Shown here: positions 32,447 through 41,080 of the stretch, in pieces
Layout of the letters: each line of letters opens with the position of its first letter
Numbering within the stretch: the stretch's first letter is position 1
The notes under the pieces: model-generated
Told to the model about the DNA's origin: nothing
The model's database searches: none
Seen by the model: only the letters and a program-made list of their open reading frames with translations
Assembly: GCA_001798075.1 (NCBI GenBank)
Contig: MGRG01000008.1
Span: 410,426 to 474,425 of the forward strand
Origin: Deltaproteobacteria bacterium RIFCSPHIGHO2_01_FULL_43_49
GTDB lineage: Bacteria > UBA10199 > SPLOWO2-01-44-7
DNA: 64,000 bases
Direction of reading: 5' to 3'
Translations under genes and position numbers: made by a program

Positions 32447-34364
32447 GCGGGTTTTCTTCAAACTCGGCATCCACCACTTTTTCATCTTTTTTCTTTTTGT
32501 TATCAGCGCTGCCCGTGTCGCTTTGAGCTCCACCTGTGTCGGGAGATGCGCCGCCTTGCTGGCTACTGGCTTGCTTGTACATAATTTCAGCAAGTTTGTG
32601 AGAAGCTTGAGTTAGGGCTTCCATGGTTGATTTGATTTTTGGAATCTCTTTTTCCTCAATCGCTTTTTTGCAGGCTGCTAGGGCTTCTTCTACTTTTTTC
32701 ACTTCATCTGCAGAAATTTTATCTTTGTTTTCTTTAAGTGTTTTTTCAGTGGTGTAAACCAGGGCGTCGGCTTGATTGCGTGTTTCGATATCGCCGCGAC
32801 GCTTTTTGTCTTCGGCTTCGTGCGCTTTTGCGTCACGCACCAGTTTTTCAACTTCCTCTTTGGAGAGTCCGCTCGAAGACTCAATCCGAATCTTTTGCTC
32901 TTTGTTGGTCGCCTTGTCTTTGGCTGTGACATGCACAATGCCGTTGGCATCAATATCGAACGTTACTTCAACTTGAGGAACACCCCTGGGAGCGGGTGGA
33001 ATTCCATCCAGAATAAATTTACCCAAGGTTCTGTTATCAGAGGCCATATCGCGTTCCCCTTGCAATACATGGATTTCCACGCTGGTTTGACTATCGGCGG
33101 CGGTCGAAAAAATTTGACTCTTGCGTGTAGGAATTGTTGTGTTGCTATCAATTAATTTGGTCATCACACTACCCAACGTTTCAATACCCAGTGACAATGG
33201 GGTGACATCCAAAAGCAACACATCTTTGACATCGCCTTGCAAGACACCGGCTTGAACGGCAGCACCCACCGCCACCACTTCATCTGGATTGACACCTTTG
33301 TGTGGTTCTCTTCCAAAAAAGTTTTTCACCATCTCTTGGATTTTTGGAATTCTGATCGATCCACCGACTAAAACCACTTCTTCAATGTCTCCTGGTTTCA
33401 TGTTGGCATCGGCCAAGGCTTTTTTGCAAGGCTCCAGAGTTTTGTCCAAAATATCCCCGACGAGAGCTTCAAATTTTGAGCGAGAAAGTTTCATAACTAA
33501 ATGTTTTGGGCCGGTTTGATCGGCAGTTAAGAAAGGCAAATTGATTTCTGTCTCAAGGGTTGAAGAAAGTTCAATCTTGGCTTTTTCGGCCGCTTCTCTG
33601 AGGCGCTGCAAAACCATTTTATCTTTGCCGACATCAATGCCGGTATCTTTTTTGAATTCCGTAATCAAATATTCCATCAGACGCTGGTCGATATTGTCTC
33701 CGCCCAAGTGTGTGTCTCCATTTGTGGAGATGACTTCGACGATATTTTCGCCGACATCCAAAACAGAAACATCAAAAGTACCACCACCAAAATCGAAAAC
33801 GGCAATTTTGTGTTCTTTCTTTTTGTCCATGCCATAGGCTAGAGCGGCGGCGGTTGGTTCGTTGATGATTCGTTTCACATCAAGCCCCGCAATTTTACCC
33901 GCATCTTTGGTGGCTTGGCGCTGGCTGTCATTGAAATAGGCGGGAACGGTGATAACGGCTTCGGTTACTTTCTCACCCAGATAATCTTCGGCCGCTTTTT
34001 TCAGTTTCATCAAAATTTTTGCCGAAATTTCCGGAGGGGTGATTTTTTTGCCATCGACATCGACCACAACATCGCCATTTGATTCTTTGGCCACTTTGTA
34101 GGGGACGATGCGAATTTCTTCAGGGACTTCCTCGTATTTGCGCCCCATAAAGCGTTTGATTGAATAAATTGTTTTTTCAGGATTGGTGATCGCTTGACGT
34201 TTGGCCGGTTGGCCCACCAAAACTTGACCATCATTTTGATAAGCAACAATAGAAGGAGTGAGTCTGGAGCCTTCTTCGTTATGAATAACTTTGGGATCGC
34301 CCCCCTCCATAATGGCAACCACCGAGTTTGTCGTTCCTAAATCAATTCCAATCATTTTACCCAT
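32439..34364 (-). CDS. dnaK: molecular chaperone DnaK (Hsp70)
   Basis: 641 aa. [18 protein letters not shown] phosphate loop, [53 protein letters not shown] and [14 protein letters not shown] in the ATPase domain, then the substrate domain with [14 protein letters not shown] and the Gly/Asn-rich tail ending [13 protein letters not shown]. It refolds and protects proteins with DnaJ and GrpE. AAGGAG precedes the ATG. dnaJ is 2.8 kb away on the other strand, separated by an accessory island; no grpE is seen. Confidence 0.97.
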   Translation of the reverse strand: MGKMIGIDLGTTNSVVAIMEGGDPKVIHNEEGSRLTPSIVAYQNDGQVLVGQPAKRQAITNPEKTIYSIKRFMGRKYEEVPEEIRIVPYKVAKESNGDVVVDVDGKKITPPEISAKILMKLKKAAEDYLGEKVTEAVITVPAYFNDSQRQATKDAGKIAGLDVKRIINEPTAAALAYGMDKKKEHKIAVFDFGGGTFDVSVLDVGENIVEVISTNGDTHLGGDNIDQRLMEYLITEFKKDTGIDVGKDKMVLQRLREAAEKAKIELSSTLETEINLPFLTADQTGPKHLVMKLSRSKFEALVGDILDKTLEPCKKALADANMKPGDIEEVVLVGGSIRIPKIQEMVKNFFGREPHKGVNPDEVVAVGAAVQAGVLQGDVKDVLLLDVTPLSLGIETLGSVMTKLIDSNTTIPTRKSQIFSTAADSQTSVEIHVLQGERDMASDNRTLGKFILDGIPPAPRGVPQVEVTFDIDANGIVHVTAKDKATNKEQKIRIESSSGLSKEEVEKLVRDAKAHEAEDKKRRGDIETRNQADALVYTTEKTLKENKDKISADEVKKVEEALAACKKAIEEKEIPKIKSTMEALTQASHKLAEIMYKQASSQQGGASPDTGGAQSDTGSADNKKKKDEKVVDAEFEENPPK

Positions 34365-34395
34365 AAATTTCTCCTTTTTAGTGTAGCGTCGCAGG

Positions 34396-34425
34396 CTTAT
34401 ATGTGCCCAAATCCCAAAAAGTCAA
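34396..34425 (-). promoter_or_regulatory. dnaK promoter
   Basis: Minus strand TTGACT (34425-34420), 18-nt spacer, TATAAG (34401-34396), about 30 nt from the ATG. No CIRCE element and no clear sigma-32 consensus is visible. Confidence 0.5.
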
Positions 34426-34468
34426 TGTCTTAACAAGACTTTAGCTAAAAAGCTTTTTGCCCGTCTCC

Positions 34469-34538
34469 GCGACCAGGTACTATGTTAACCTAATGATATT
34501 ATTTCTAAATTTGTTACACTCCGCGACCAGGCACCAGT
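34469..34538. repeat. pair of short direct repeats
   Basis: CCGCGACCAGGTACTATG (from 34469) and CCGCGACCAGGCACCAGT (from 34521) upstream of the cassette-like locus; the rest of this gene-free stretch is AT-rich with no recognisable feature before the next repeat. Confidence 0.5.
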
Positions 34539-34545
34539 CTAAGTG

Positions 34546-34587
34546 GTTAAAACCGTCTTTTTACCCAAATGACAAAAATGTTGCAAA
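34546..34587 (+). repeat. cassette upstream repeat, copy 1
   Basis: A 42-nt sequence beginning GTTAAAACCGTC and ending ACAAAAATGTTGCAAA. It matches 36377-36418 at 39 of 42 positions. Both are followed 7 nt later by a GCAAC sigma-28-like motif. Confidence 0.85.
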
Positions 34588-34593
34588 AAGTAG

Positions 34594-34620
34594 GCAACTT
34601 TTTTGGCTTTTCGACGATAT
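34594..34620 (+). promoter_or_regulatory. sigma-28-like promoter motif (copy c)
   Basis: GCAAC at 34594-34598 and GACGATAT at 34613-34620 (offset 19), 39 nt before the ATG at 34660. AAAGGAGG lies between. Confidence 0.45.
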
Positions 34621-34659
34621 GCTACTTGATATAAGGACTAACTATAAAAGGAGGTTTAT

Positions 34660-35079
34660 ATGGCTCATTTCTTAGATTGTACCCCTTTGGCTGTGCGGCT
34701 TTTCGGAAAATTTCAAGATGATTTCAAAAGAATCACGGGGAAAAATTCTAAAGTGGGTGAGGAAGGTTATGCGCGAAAAGTAGTTGTCGAAGGAAAAGAC
34801 TATTATATCCAAGCAACCGAGAAAAGAAAATCAAATGGTTATTGGGATTATCGATTTACACTTTTTGCCCCATCGGGTGAGGTTTTGGCTGGAGCATGGA
34901 GAGCATTGGGAATACCTGGTTGTACCCGTTTACAAGGAAGCAGTTTTACAGACGAGGGAATGAGGATTCTTAGAAGCGCTCTTACTCAAATCTTGAATGA
35001 AAATGTGCAAAAGGAAGTGTCAATTGAGCATTTAAGCATGTGGTGCGTTGGTGGTAGTGGTTGCCTCTCTCCCTTTTAG
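34660..35079 (+). CDS. unknown 139-aa protein, cassette gene 1
   Basis: Firm start with AAAGGAGG upstream. The protein is soluble and beta-rich: YARKVVVEGKDYYIQATEKR, YWDYRFTLFAPSGEVLAGAW, then a helix ALTQILNENVQKE and a Cys-containing tail (SMWCVGGSGCLSPF). The middle matches part of the protein encoded at 24510-25067. No signal peptide. It is transcribed from a sigma-28-like motif and bracketed by repeats that also bracket the unrelated gene at 36462-37010. Confidence 0.6.
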   Translation: MAHFLDCTPLAVRLFGKFQDDFKRITGKNSKVGEEGYARKVVVEGKDYYIQATEKRKSNGYWDYRFTLFAPSGEVLAGAWRALGIPGCTRLQGSSFTDEGMRILRSALTQILNENVQKEVSIEHLSMWCVGGSGCLSPF

Positions 35080-35108
35080 GTGTGCGATACTTGGCGTCAA
35101 CTTCATCA

Positions 35109-35130
35109 CTTCGTAGTCCATGACTGCAAT
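35109..35130 (+). repeat. cassette downstream repeat, copy 1
   Basis: CTTCGTAGTCCATGACTGCA plus AT. It matches 37052-37073 with one mismatch. Confidence 0.8.
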
Positions 35131-35151
35131 CCCATGTGAAAGCTTATTCTT

Positions 35152-36300
35152 TTAGTTTTCCTTGATAAAAACCTCCAGAGGAACAACGGAAATTTTTTTA
35201 GTGAGTGAATAGGATTTTTTACCGGGATACAAAACCGTTAGTTGTTCTAATGAGAGCTCTTCCATAGCCGACTGCATCGACGGCATTAGCTTTGGCGCTT
35301 CATTATATTTTATTTCAATCCCCACCAAGCGACCCCCCTTTTGATAAAGTAGATCAAGGCTAGCGCCAGTGTGCACGCCCCAAAAAAAGGTCTCTTCTTC
35401 TTTGAGGCCAAGATGCAGGGTAACCTGTTCCAGTGCAAATCCTTCCCATGAGGCACCCAACTTGGGATTTCTCTGCAATTCCTTTTCATTGTGAATAGAA
35501 AGTATCGCATGAAAAATTCCGGAATCTCTAAAATAGATCTTTGGTCTTTTAATAAGCCGTTTTTTTGAATTATAAAACCAAGGCTGCAATTGGCGAACCA
35601 TAAAAGTTCCTGACAGAATATCTAAATAGCGTTTCATCGTGACGTCACCGGCACCAAAATTTCTACCCAATTCCGAGGCATTAAAAATCTGTCCATGATA
35701 GTGGGCAAGCATCATCCAGAATTTGCGCAGAGTTCTTGCCGGAATTTGAATACCCAAATTAGGGATGTCTCTCTCCAGGAAGGTAGTTATAAAATCATTT
35801 CTCCATAAAAAGGAATTCTCTTCGCTGTTTGCTAAATAAGATCTTGGGAAGTATCCGCGAAGCCATAGTTTCCTGGATTCCATGCCCAAAGTCTTGAGAG
35901 AAAAACCTTCAACTTCCAAATAGCTAATACGCCCGGCCAAAGATTCAGAGCTCTGTCGTATTAGATCTCTTGAGGCACTTCCCAAGATCAAATAGTGTGT
36001 TTTTTCTCGCTGTCGATCGACTAAAACTCTTAAGGTAGGAAATAGTTCTGGCCTTCTTTGAATTTCATCAATAACGACTAAACCCTCTAGATTTTCGAGG
36101 GCCAGGGTTGGATTGTCCAGACGTTGCAGATCGACTGGATCTTCCAAATCGAAAAAATGAACCTTTTCCTTGGTTTGGTTTGCAAACTGATGAGCCAGTG
36201 TTGTTTTGCCGCATTGCCTCGGCCCCAAAATGGCGACAACGGGCATTGTTTGCAATCTTTGGGTCAAAAGTCCTAATTCCCAACTGCGAGGGACTTCCAT
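35152..36300 (-). CDS. AAA+ ATPase with DUF4143 domain
   Basis: 382 aa from the ATG at 36300 (MEVPRSWELGLLTQRLQTMP). Walker A AILGPRQCGKTTLAHQFA, Walker B GLVVIDEIQRRPELFPTLRV, sensor LILGSASRDLIRQSSESLAGR, then DUF4143 with FLERDIPNLGIQIPARTLRK and a nuclease-like end, HTGASLDLLYQKGGRLVGIEIKYNEAPK. A longer frame to 36417 runs into the cassette upstream repeat and was rejected. It is a distant paralogue of the ATPase at 21525 and sits between two cassette loci in the opposite orientation. Role unknown. Confidence 0.88.
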   Translation of the reverse strand: MEVPRSWELGLLTQRLQTMPVVAILGPRQCGKTTLAHQFANQTKEKVHFFDLEDPVDLQRLDNPTLALENLEGLVVIDEIQRRPELFPTLRVLVDRQREKTHYLILGSASRDLIRQSSESLAGRISYLEVEGFSLKTLGMESRKLWLRGYFPRSYLANSEENSFLWRNDFITTFLERDIPNLGIQIPARTLRKFWMMLAHYHGQIFNASELGRNFGAGDVTMKRYLDILSGTFMVRQLQPWFYNSKKRLIKRPKIYFRDSGIFHAILSIHNEKELQRNPKLGASWEGFALEQVTLHLGLKEEETFFWGVHTGASLDLLYQKGGRLVGIEIKYNEAPKLMPSMQSAMEELSLEQLTVLYPGKKSYSLTKKISVVPLEVFIKEN

Positions 36301-36310
36301 ATTCGAATCA

Positions 36311-36330
36311 TACCATGAAATCTCATAGTA
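36311..36330. promoter_or_regulatory. imperfect 20-bp palindrome upstream of the DUF4143 gene
   Basis: TACCATGAAATCTCATAGTA is self-complementary at 16 of 20 positions, the others being G/T wobbles. It lies 11 nt before the start codon, like the palindrome before the paralogue at 21525. Confidence 0.45.
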
Positions 36331-36376
36331 TAAAGAAGAAATTTCATTATTGGGGGAGTGCTTGGTGCCAGGCACC

Positions 36377-36418
36377 GTTAAAACCGCCCTTTTACCCAAA
36401 TGACAAAAATATTGCAAA
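36377..36418 (+). repeat. cassette upstream repeat, copy 2
   Basis: 42 nt, 39 identical to 34546-34587. Preceded by the palindrome GGTGCCAGGCACC (36364-36376). Confidence 0.85.
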
Positions 36419-36424
36419 TTCGAC

Positions 36425-36451
36425 GCAACTTATTTAGAAACCTGCCGAGGA
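36425..36451 (+). promoter_or_regulatory. sigma-28-like promoter motif (copy d)
   Basis: GCAAC at 36425-36429 and GCCGAGGA at 36444-36451 (offset 19), 10 nt before the ATG at 36462. Confidence 0.45.
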
Positions 36452-36461
36452 TTACATTGAT

Positions 36462-37010
36462 ATGTCTTTTGTTGCATCGACGGTTTTGAGTGCTGTTCAC
36501 GGGCCTTGCGTTTTAAACCCCAATTATTTTCAAACGCCAGAAGATGTCGATTGTGTCGATCAAGCTGCGCCTTTTGGTGTAAAGCGTGTGTTACTGGAAA
36601 CTGCGCAAGAAGTTTGGGGACAAACAAAAATCGGGCAGTGCCCTGAAATCGGAACAGAATTAATATCATTTTTTTCTCACAATCCTGGAAATCTTGTGAG
36701 GTTTCGACGCGCACTCAAAGCCAATGCAGTCGATTTGGAAAAGGCAACCGTCAAGGCAAGGCAAGCCCTTTTTGATTCTGTAACCTTTACTATTTTCTAT
36801 TATGCTGCTGCAATTTATGTTGGCACACTTGGATCTGAATTAGTAAAAGCTGAGGAGACCATGAGAGTTGTGGTGGCCCCCCTAGCTGTGTGTTCATTCT
36901 TTTTATTTTTGGATATGACTGTGCGAAATGGTATCAATTGTCTTACGATACTAGTAAGAGGGAAACCGTGGGGATTCTCTAAAGAACCATGGATGTTCAG
37001 GTTATTATAG
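36462..37010 (+). CDS. unknown 182-aa membrane protein, cassette gene 2
   Basis: Soluble N-terminal 100 residues with scattered Cys (GPCVLNPNYFQTPEDVDCVD), then two membrane helices (LFDSVTFTIFYYAAAIYVG and VVVAPLAVCSFFLFLDMTV) and a short tail. No homology recognised, and none to cassette gene 1 despite the shared flanks. There is no strong ribosome binding site; the transcript predicted from the sigma-28-like motif would be almost leaderless. Confidence 0.5.
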   Translation: MSFVASTVLSAVHGPCVLNPNYFQTPEDVDCVDQAAPFGVKRVLLETAQEVWGQTKIGQCPEIGTELISFFSHNPGNLVRFRRALKANAVDLEKATVKARQALFDSVTFTIFYYAAAIYVGTLGSELVKAEETMRVVVAPLAVCSFFLFLDMTVRNGINCLTILVRGKPWGFSKEPWMFRLL

Positions 37011-37051
37011 CTGCATCCACTCCTAAATTTATATCGACTAAAAACTCTTTC

Positions 37052-37073
37052 CTTCGTAGTCCGTGACTGCAAT
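37052..37073 (+). repeat. cassette downstream repeat, copy 2
   Basis: CTTCGTAGTCCGTGACTGCA plus AT, 21 of 22 positions shared with 35109-35130. Confidence 0.8.
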
Positions 37074-37175
37074 TTTTTGAGCTCGCTATCCCCTTTGTAT
37101 AGAGCTTGTTTCTGACTGGCGTGGCGGAGAAATCTTCTTGACTTATCACTAAAAGCCCTCAATTTATAATAGGTT

Positions 37176-38246
37176 ATGACAGCCAAGAGGGATTATTATG
37201 ACATTTTGGGTGTGGCTAAGAATGCCGATTTAGGCCAGGTCAAGAAGGCCTATCGCCAAAAAGCGCTCGAATTTCATCCCGACCGCAACCAACACGATCC
37301 GGAAGCCGAAGAAAAATTCAAAGAGGCTTCAGAAGCCTATGAAGTCTTGAGCCACCCTGACAAGCGCCAAATCTACAACCAATTTGGTCATGCCGGTCTT
37401 GAGGGAAGAGGCTTTCATGGCTTTGACAGAGTCGATGATATTTTTGCCTCGTTTGGAGATATTTTTGAGGAGTTTTTTGGAGGAAGTCCTTTTGGCGGAT
37501 TTGGTTTTGGAAGAAGACGCCAGAGAGGATCCAGAGCAAGACAAGGTTCCGATCTCCAAGCAAGTCTTAAAATCCGTTTCGAAGAAGTTTTGTCGGGAGT
37601 AAAAAAAGAAATTGAAATACACAAAGAAGCGACTTGTGATGCCTGCTCCGGTAAAGGCTCTAAATCTGGGAAGATGCAAGCCTGTGTTGCCTGCGCCGGT
37701 TCTGGACATGTTGCCCACTCCCAAGGGTTTTTCGTGATTCAAACCACCTGTCCTCGTTGTCATGGGGCGGGTGAATTTGTTTCCGATCCTTGTGATGAAT
37801 GTCGCGGCAACGGAAAAGTTCGCAAAAAGAAAAGTCTTAGTGTCAAAGTTCCGCCCGGCGTGGAAAATGGGATGCATCTTGTTTTAAGAGGGGAAGGCAA
37901 TGCGGGTGCTCAAGGCGGCCCCGGTGGCGATTTGTACGTAGAGGTTCATGTTGCGCCCCACGATTTTTTTGAAAGAAAGGGTGATGATATTTATTGTACT
38001 GTTCCAGTTGTGATGGCACAGGCAGCGCTGGGCATCAAAATCCCCGTACCGACATTGGAAGGAACGAAAGAAATAGAAATTCCGGAGGGGTGTGACAGCG
38101 GCGAAGAGATTCGTTTAAAAAAAATGGGATTTCCTAATGTGCAAAATGGCAGGCGGGGAGATCAAATTATCAAAGTCGTTGTCAAAACACCCAAAAAAAT
38201 GTCAAAAAAACAACGCCAACTTCTGGAAGAGTTTTTAAAATCGTAA
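37176..38246 (+). CDS. dnaJ: co-chaperone DnaJ
   Basis: 356 aa type I J-protein. J domain with the HPD motif (KALEFHPDRNQHD), Gly/Phe-rich linker (FGGSPFGGFGFGRRR), four zinc-binding CxxCxGxG repeats (CDACSGKG, CVACAGSG, CPRCHGAG, CDECRGNG) and the C-terminal substrate domain (VPPGVENGMHLVLRGEGNAG). It stimulates DnaK ATPase. Not in an operon with dnaK, which lies 2.8 kb away on the other strand. Confidence 0.96.
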   Translation: MTAKRDYYDILGVAKNADLGQVKKAYRQKALEFHPDRNQHDPEAEEKFKEASEAYEVLSHPDKRQIYNQFGHAGLEGRGFHGFDRVDDIFASFGDIFEEFFGGSPFGGFGFGRRRQRGSRARQGSDLQASLKIRFEEVLSGVKKEIEIHKEATCDACSGKGSKSGKMQACVACAGSGHVAHSQGFFVIQTTCPRCHGAGEFVSDPCDECRGNGKVRKKKSLSVKVPPGVENGMHLVLRGEGNAGAQGGPGGDLYVEVHVAPHDFFERKGDDIYCTVPVVMAQAALGIKIPVPTLEGTKEIEIPEGCDSGEEIRLKKMGFPNVQNGRRGDQIIKVVVKTPKKMSKKQRQLLEEFLKS

Positions 38247-38252
38247 AACTTC

Positions 38253-39092
38253 ATGAAACGCGACGTTCGAATTGCTAATTTTAGCCTGCAAGATGGAACA
38301 AAAATCCATTATCAACATTGGACACCTCATGGTTTTAAGGCCTCCATTTTATTTGTTCACGGGATCGGTGATCATTGCGCTCGTTACACTCCCTTCGTTG
38401 AATTTTTTAACAAAAATGGGTTTCGCGTTTGTCTCTATGATCAAAGAGGGCATGGAAAATCAGAAGGGGCCAGGGCCCACATTGAGCGTTTCGAACAACT
38501 TCTAGAAGATTTGGAGCAATATTTTATTTTCAGCAGAGAAGGAGAGGGAGGGCATGCCCCCTGGTTTTTGGTGGGGCACAGTTTTGGTGGTCAACTGGTC
38601 CTCAATTATTTGACCCGCTATCCCGGCTTGTTTAAGGCGGCCTGCGTTGCCTCACCCAACGTTGAAGTGGGGCTGACTTTGCCTGTCTGGAAAGAAAGAA
38701 TGAGCAAAGTGATGATGGATGTTTGGCCAACGATGAAACTCAAAGGGACCATCGACCCAAAGTGGTTAAGTCATGACGAAAAGGTCGTTGAGGCTTATAC
38801 AAAAGACCCACTGGTTTCTCCTTTTGTCACAATTGGTGCCGGCAAAGCGATTTTGAATAATTTGGAAATGATTTTTTCGTTGGCTCTCAAGATAAAGACG
38901 CCTCTCATGATGTTGCATGGTTCGGGGGATCGTGTTTGTTCGCCAAAAGGGACCAAACGCTTTTTCAAAGAATTGGTTCTTGCGCAAAAAGAGTTAAAGA
39001 TTTATGAAGGGATGTATCATGAATTGTTTAATGAAACGAATAAAGAAAAAGTCTTTGAAGATTTGGATCGTTGGTTTTGTCGCTTTCTTTAG
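38253..39092 (+). CDS. alpha/beta hydrolase, monoacylglycerol-lipase type
   Basis: 279 aa Hydrolase_4 (serine aminopeptidase S33) fold. FVHGIGDHCARYTPFVEFF, CLYDQRGHGKSEGARAHIE, nucleophile elbow LVGHSFGGQLVLNYL, catalytic Asp in LMMLHGSGDRVCSPKGTK and His in GMYHELFNE. Likely a lysophospholipase or monoglyceride lipase in the cytoplasm. It follows dnaJ by 6 nt and is probably cotranscribed; its end overlaps the next gene. Confidence 0.88.
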   Translation: MKRDVRIANFSLQDGTKIHYQHWTPHGFKASILFVHGIGDHCARYTPFVEFFNKNGFRVCLYDQRGHGKSEGARAHIERFEQLLEDLEQYFIFSREGEGGHAPWFLVGHSFGGQLVLNYLTRYPGLFKAACVASPNVEVGLTLPVWKERMSKVMMDVWPTMKLKGTIDPKWLSHDEKVVEAYTKDPLVSPFVTIGAGKAILNNLEMIFSLALKIKTPLMMLHGSGDRVCSPKGTKRFFKELVLAQKELKIYEGMYHELFNETNKEKVFEDLDRWFCRFL

Positions 39093-39606
39093 TTTTGTCG
39101 GTGCGGCTCAAGCCAAAAGCTATCGTTCTACTTTGCGCGAATGGTCGCACTCCAAGCAGCTCTTTTCTACCACCACCATGCAGACCAAGGTGATTTGGCA
39201 CGCCACCTATTATAGTCCCGAATTTCGAAGGGCCTTTGTGGAAGAACATGTCAAAAAGAAACATTTGGATGCGATTGAAGCGGCTCGTTTTCTTCAAAAA
39301 GAAGAAGAAAAACAAGCCGAGGGGGACGAATTTTTTATTGGAATGTATACACGTAAGCCCTACAAGAATTTTTCATTGGGCCAAGAATCGTTTTGGGAAG
39401 CCGTTTTGACGACAAAAGATGGTGAGGAGTTAAAACCGGTTCGAATCGATTTTGTAGAAATCACCCCTTATGAACAAGTGATGTTTCCTTATGTCAACCG
39501 CTGGACCCAAGGTTACCGCGTTGTTTTTCCAAAAACCGATCTTGGCGATTCCTTCAAACTCACCCTTCGCAGCGTCATCGGCCAAACCCACCTGAAGTGG
39601 AATTAG
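39031..39606 (+). CDS. unknown exported protein
   Basis: 191 aa from the ATG at 39031, overlapping the hydrolase gene by 62 nt; this start yields a signal peptide (KSLKIWIVGFVAFFSFVGAAQA). The mature part is charged, with REWSHSKQLFSTTTMQTKVI, a helical KKKHLDAIEAARFLQKEEEK and a beta-rich C-terminus (FWEAVLTTKDGEELKPVRID). No family recognised; the layout is common in deltaproteobacterial periplasmic proteins. Likely the last gene of a dnaJ operon. Confidence 0.6.
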   Translation: MKRIKKKSLKIWIVGFVAFFSFVGAAQAKSYRSTLREWSHSKQLFSTTTMQTKVIWHATYYSPEFRRAFVEEHVKKKHLDAIEAARFLQKEEEKQAEGDEFFIGMYTRKPYKNFSLGQESFWEAVLTTKDGEELKPVRIDFVEITPYEQVMFPYVNRWTQGYRVVFPKTDLGDSFKLTLRSVIGQTHLKWN

Positions 39607-39607
39607 T

Positions 39608-41080
39608 TTAAGTCGTCCACCTTAGTTTTAATTCTCTTGCCGCTTTGACTTCATCGAGACGGCCACGGAAGGTTTTGTGGGGAGCGGTTTTGACAATCTC
39701 CGGTGTGTCTTGACATTCCTTGGCAATGGTTTTCATTGCTTCAATAAATTGATCAAGACTTGCCTTGGGTTCACTTTCTGTCGGTTCAATCATCAGAGCC
39801 CCAGGAACAATGAGGGGAAAATAAATGGTGGGGGGATGGAAACCATAATCCATCAGGCGTTTGGCGATATCCAATGTTTTGATATCGTGCTCTTTCTGCA
39901 ATTTGTCTGAAAAAACGCACTCATGCAAAACGGGCTTGGAATAGGGGAGGTGATAGGTTCCCTCCAGATTTTTACGAATGTAGTTGGCGTTTAAAACGGC
40001 CATTTCGGATATCCGTCTTAAACCCTCCGGTCCGAATTCCCGAATATAGGTATAAGCCCTGACCAGCATCCCAAAGTTTCCAAAATAGGCCTTCACCCGT
40101 CCAATCGATTGGCCACGGCTCCATTCCAAATTAAACGTTCCATTTTCCTTAATAATCAATGGGGTAGGTAGAAAAGGTTCAAGTTTTTTCTTAATACCAA
40201 CAGGGCCTGCTCCAGGGCCCCCTCCACCGTGTGGGGTAGAAAAGGTTTTATGAAGATTAAAGTGCAAAACGTCGACGCCCGCTTCCCCTAAACGAACGAT
40301 TCCCAACAGGGCATTGAGGTTTGCTCCGTCGCAATAGACGAGCCCGCCTTTCTTGTGCACAACTTCGCAGATTTCTAAAATATTTTCTTCGAAGATTCCC
40401 AAAGTGTTGGGGTTTGTCACCATCAAAGCGGCGACCTCTTCATCCATGACCTCTCTCACCGCATCCGCTGTCAAGATTCCTTCTTTGTTGGAAGGAAGTG
40501 TGATCACTTCATATTGGCAAATCGCAGCAGAGGCTGGGTTGGTGCCATGCGCACTGTCGGGGATAATCACTTTCTTGCGTGGATTTCCTTTTGATTCATG
40601 AAAAGCCCTAATCATAAGCATGCCGGTTAACTCACCGTGTGAACCAGCGGCCGGCCAGCAGGTAACAAAATCCATTCCACTAATTTCAGCCAAATATTCT
40701 TGCAGTTCGTAAATCAATTTTAGATTTCCCTGCATCCCTTCCGTTGTAGAAAGAGGATGCGAGTTGGCAAACCCAGGAATTTTGGAGGCTGCCTCTGTCG
40801 TTTTGGGATTGTATTTCATGGTGCAAGAGCCCAGAGGATAGAGCCCGGCATCTTTGCAATAATTTTGCTGGGAGAGTCTCACAAAATGTCTCACCCCATC
40901 GACTTCGGAAATTTCTGGCAATTCAGCCGATTTCTGACGCAACAAACTTTTGGGAAGATTCGAGAGGTTGCTTTCCGGCACACCACTAGGCGGCAGAGAA
41001 AACCCGATCCTTCCCTTCACGCTTTGCTCACAAAGAAGCGGTTCTTCTAAGATAAGACCGGTTGTTCCAGGCGTTGTCAT
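39608..41080 (-). CDS. gcvPB: glycine dehydrogenase (decarboxylating) subunit 2
   Basis: 490 aa, the C-terminal half of glycine decarboxylase. The pyridoxal-phosphate site is in VLHFNLHKTFSTPHGGGGPG (internal Lys), with GLYPLGSCTMKYNPK near the N-terminus and YFPLIVPGALMIEPTESEPK near the C-terminus. With GcvPA it decarboxylates glycine and loads the aminomethyl group on GcvH. Its start overlaps the gcvPA stop by 4 nt. Confidence 0.96.
   Translation of the reverse strand: MTTPGTTGLILEEPLLCEQSVKGRIGFSLPPSGVPESNLSNLPKSLLRQKSAELPEISEVDGVRHFVRLSQQNYCKDAGLYPLGSCTMKYNPKTTEAASKIPGFANSHPLSTTEGMQGNLKLIYELQEYLAEISGMDFVTCWPAAGSHGELTGMLMIRAFHESKGNPRKKVIIPDSAHGTNPASAAICQYEVITLPSNKEGILTADAVREVMDEEVAALMVTNPNTLGIFEENILEICEVVHKKGGLVYCDGANLNALLGIVRLGEAGVDVLHFNLHKTFSTPHGGGGPGAGPVGIKKKLEPFLPTPLIIKENGTFNLEWSRGQSIGRVKAYFGNFGMLVRAYTYIREFGPEGLRRISEMAVLNANYIRKNLEGTYHLPYSKPVLHECVFSDKLQKEHDIKTLDIAKRLMDYGFHPPTIYFPLIVPGALMIEPTESEPKASLDQFIEAMKTIAKECQDTPEIVKTAPHKTFRGRLDEVKAARELKLRWTT

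Noticed and set aside
34365..34460. CIRCE element or sigma-32 promoter for dnaK
   Set aside because: No TTAGCACTC-N9-GAGTGCTAA or CTTGAAA/CCCCAT match; a sigma-70-like promoter is present instead.
36301..36417. Longer start for the second DUF4143 ATPase
   Set aside because: The extra 39 residues read back through the cassette upstream repeat and the palindrome.
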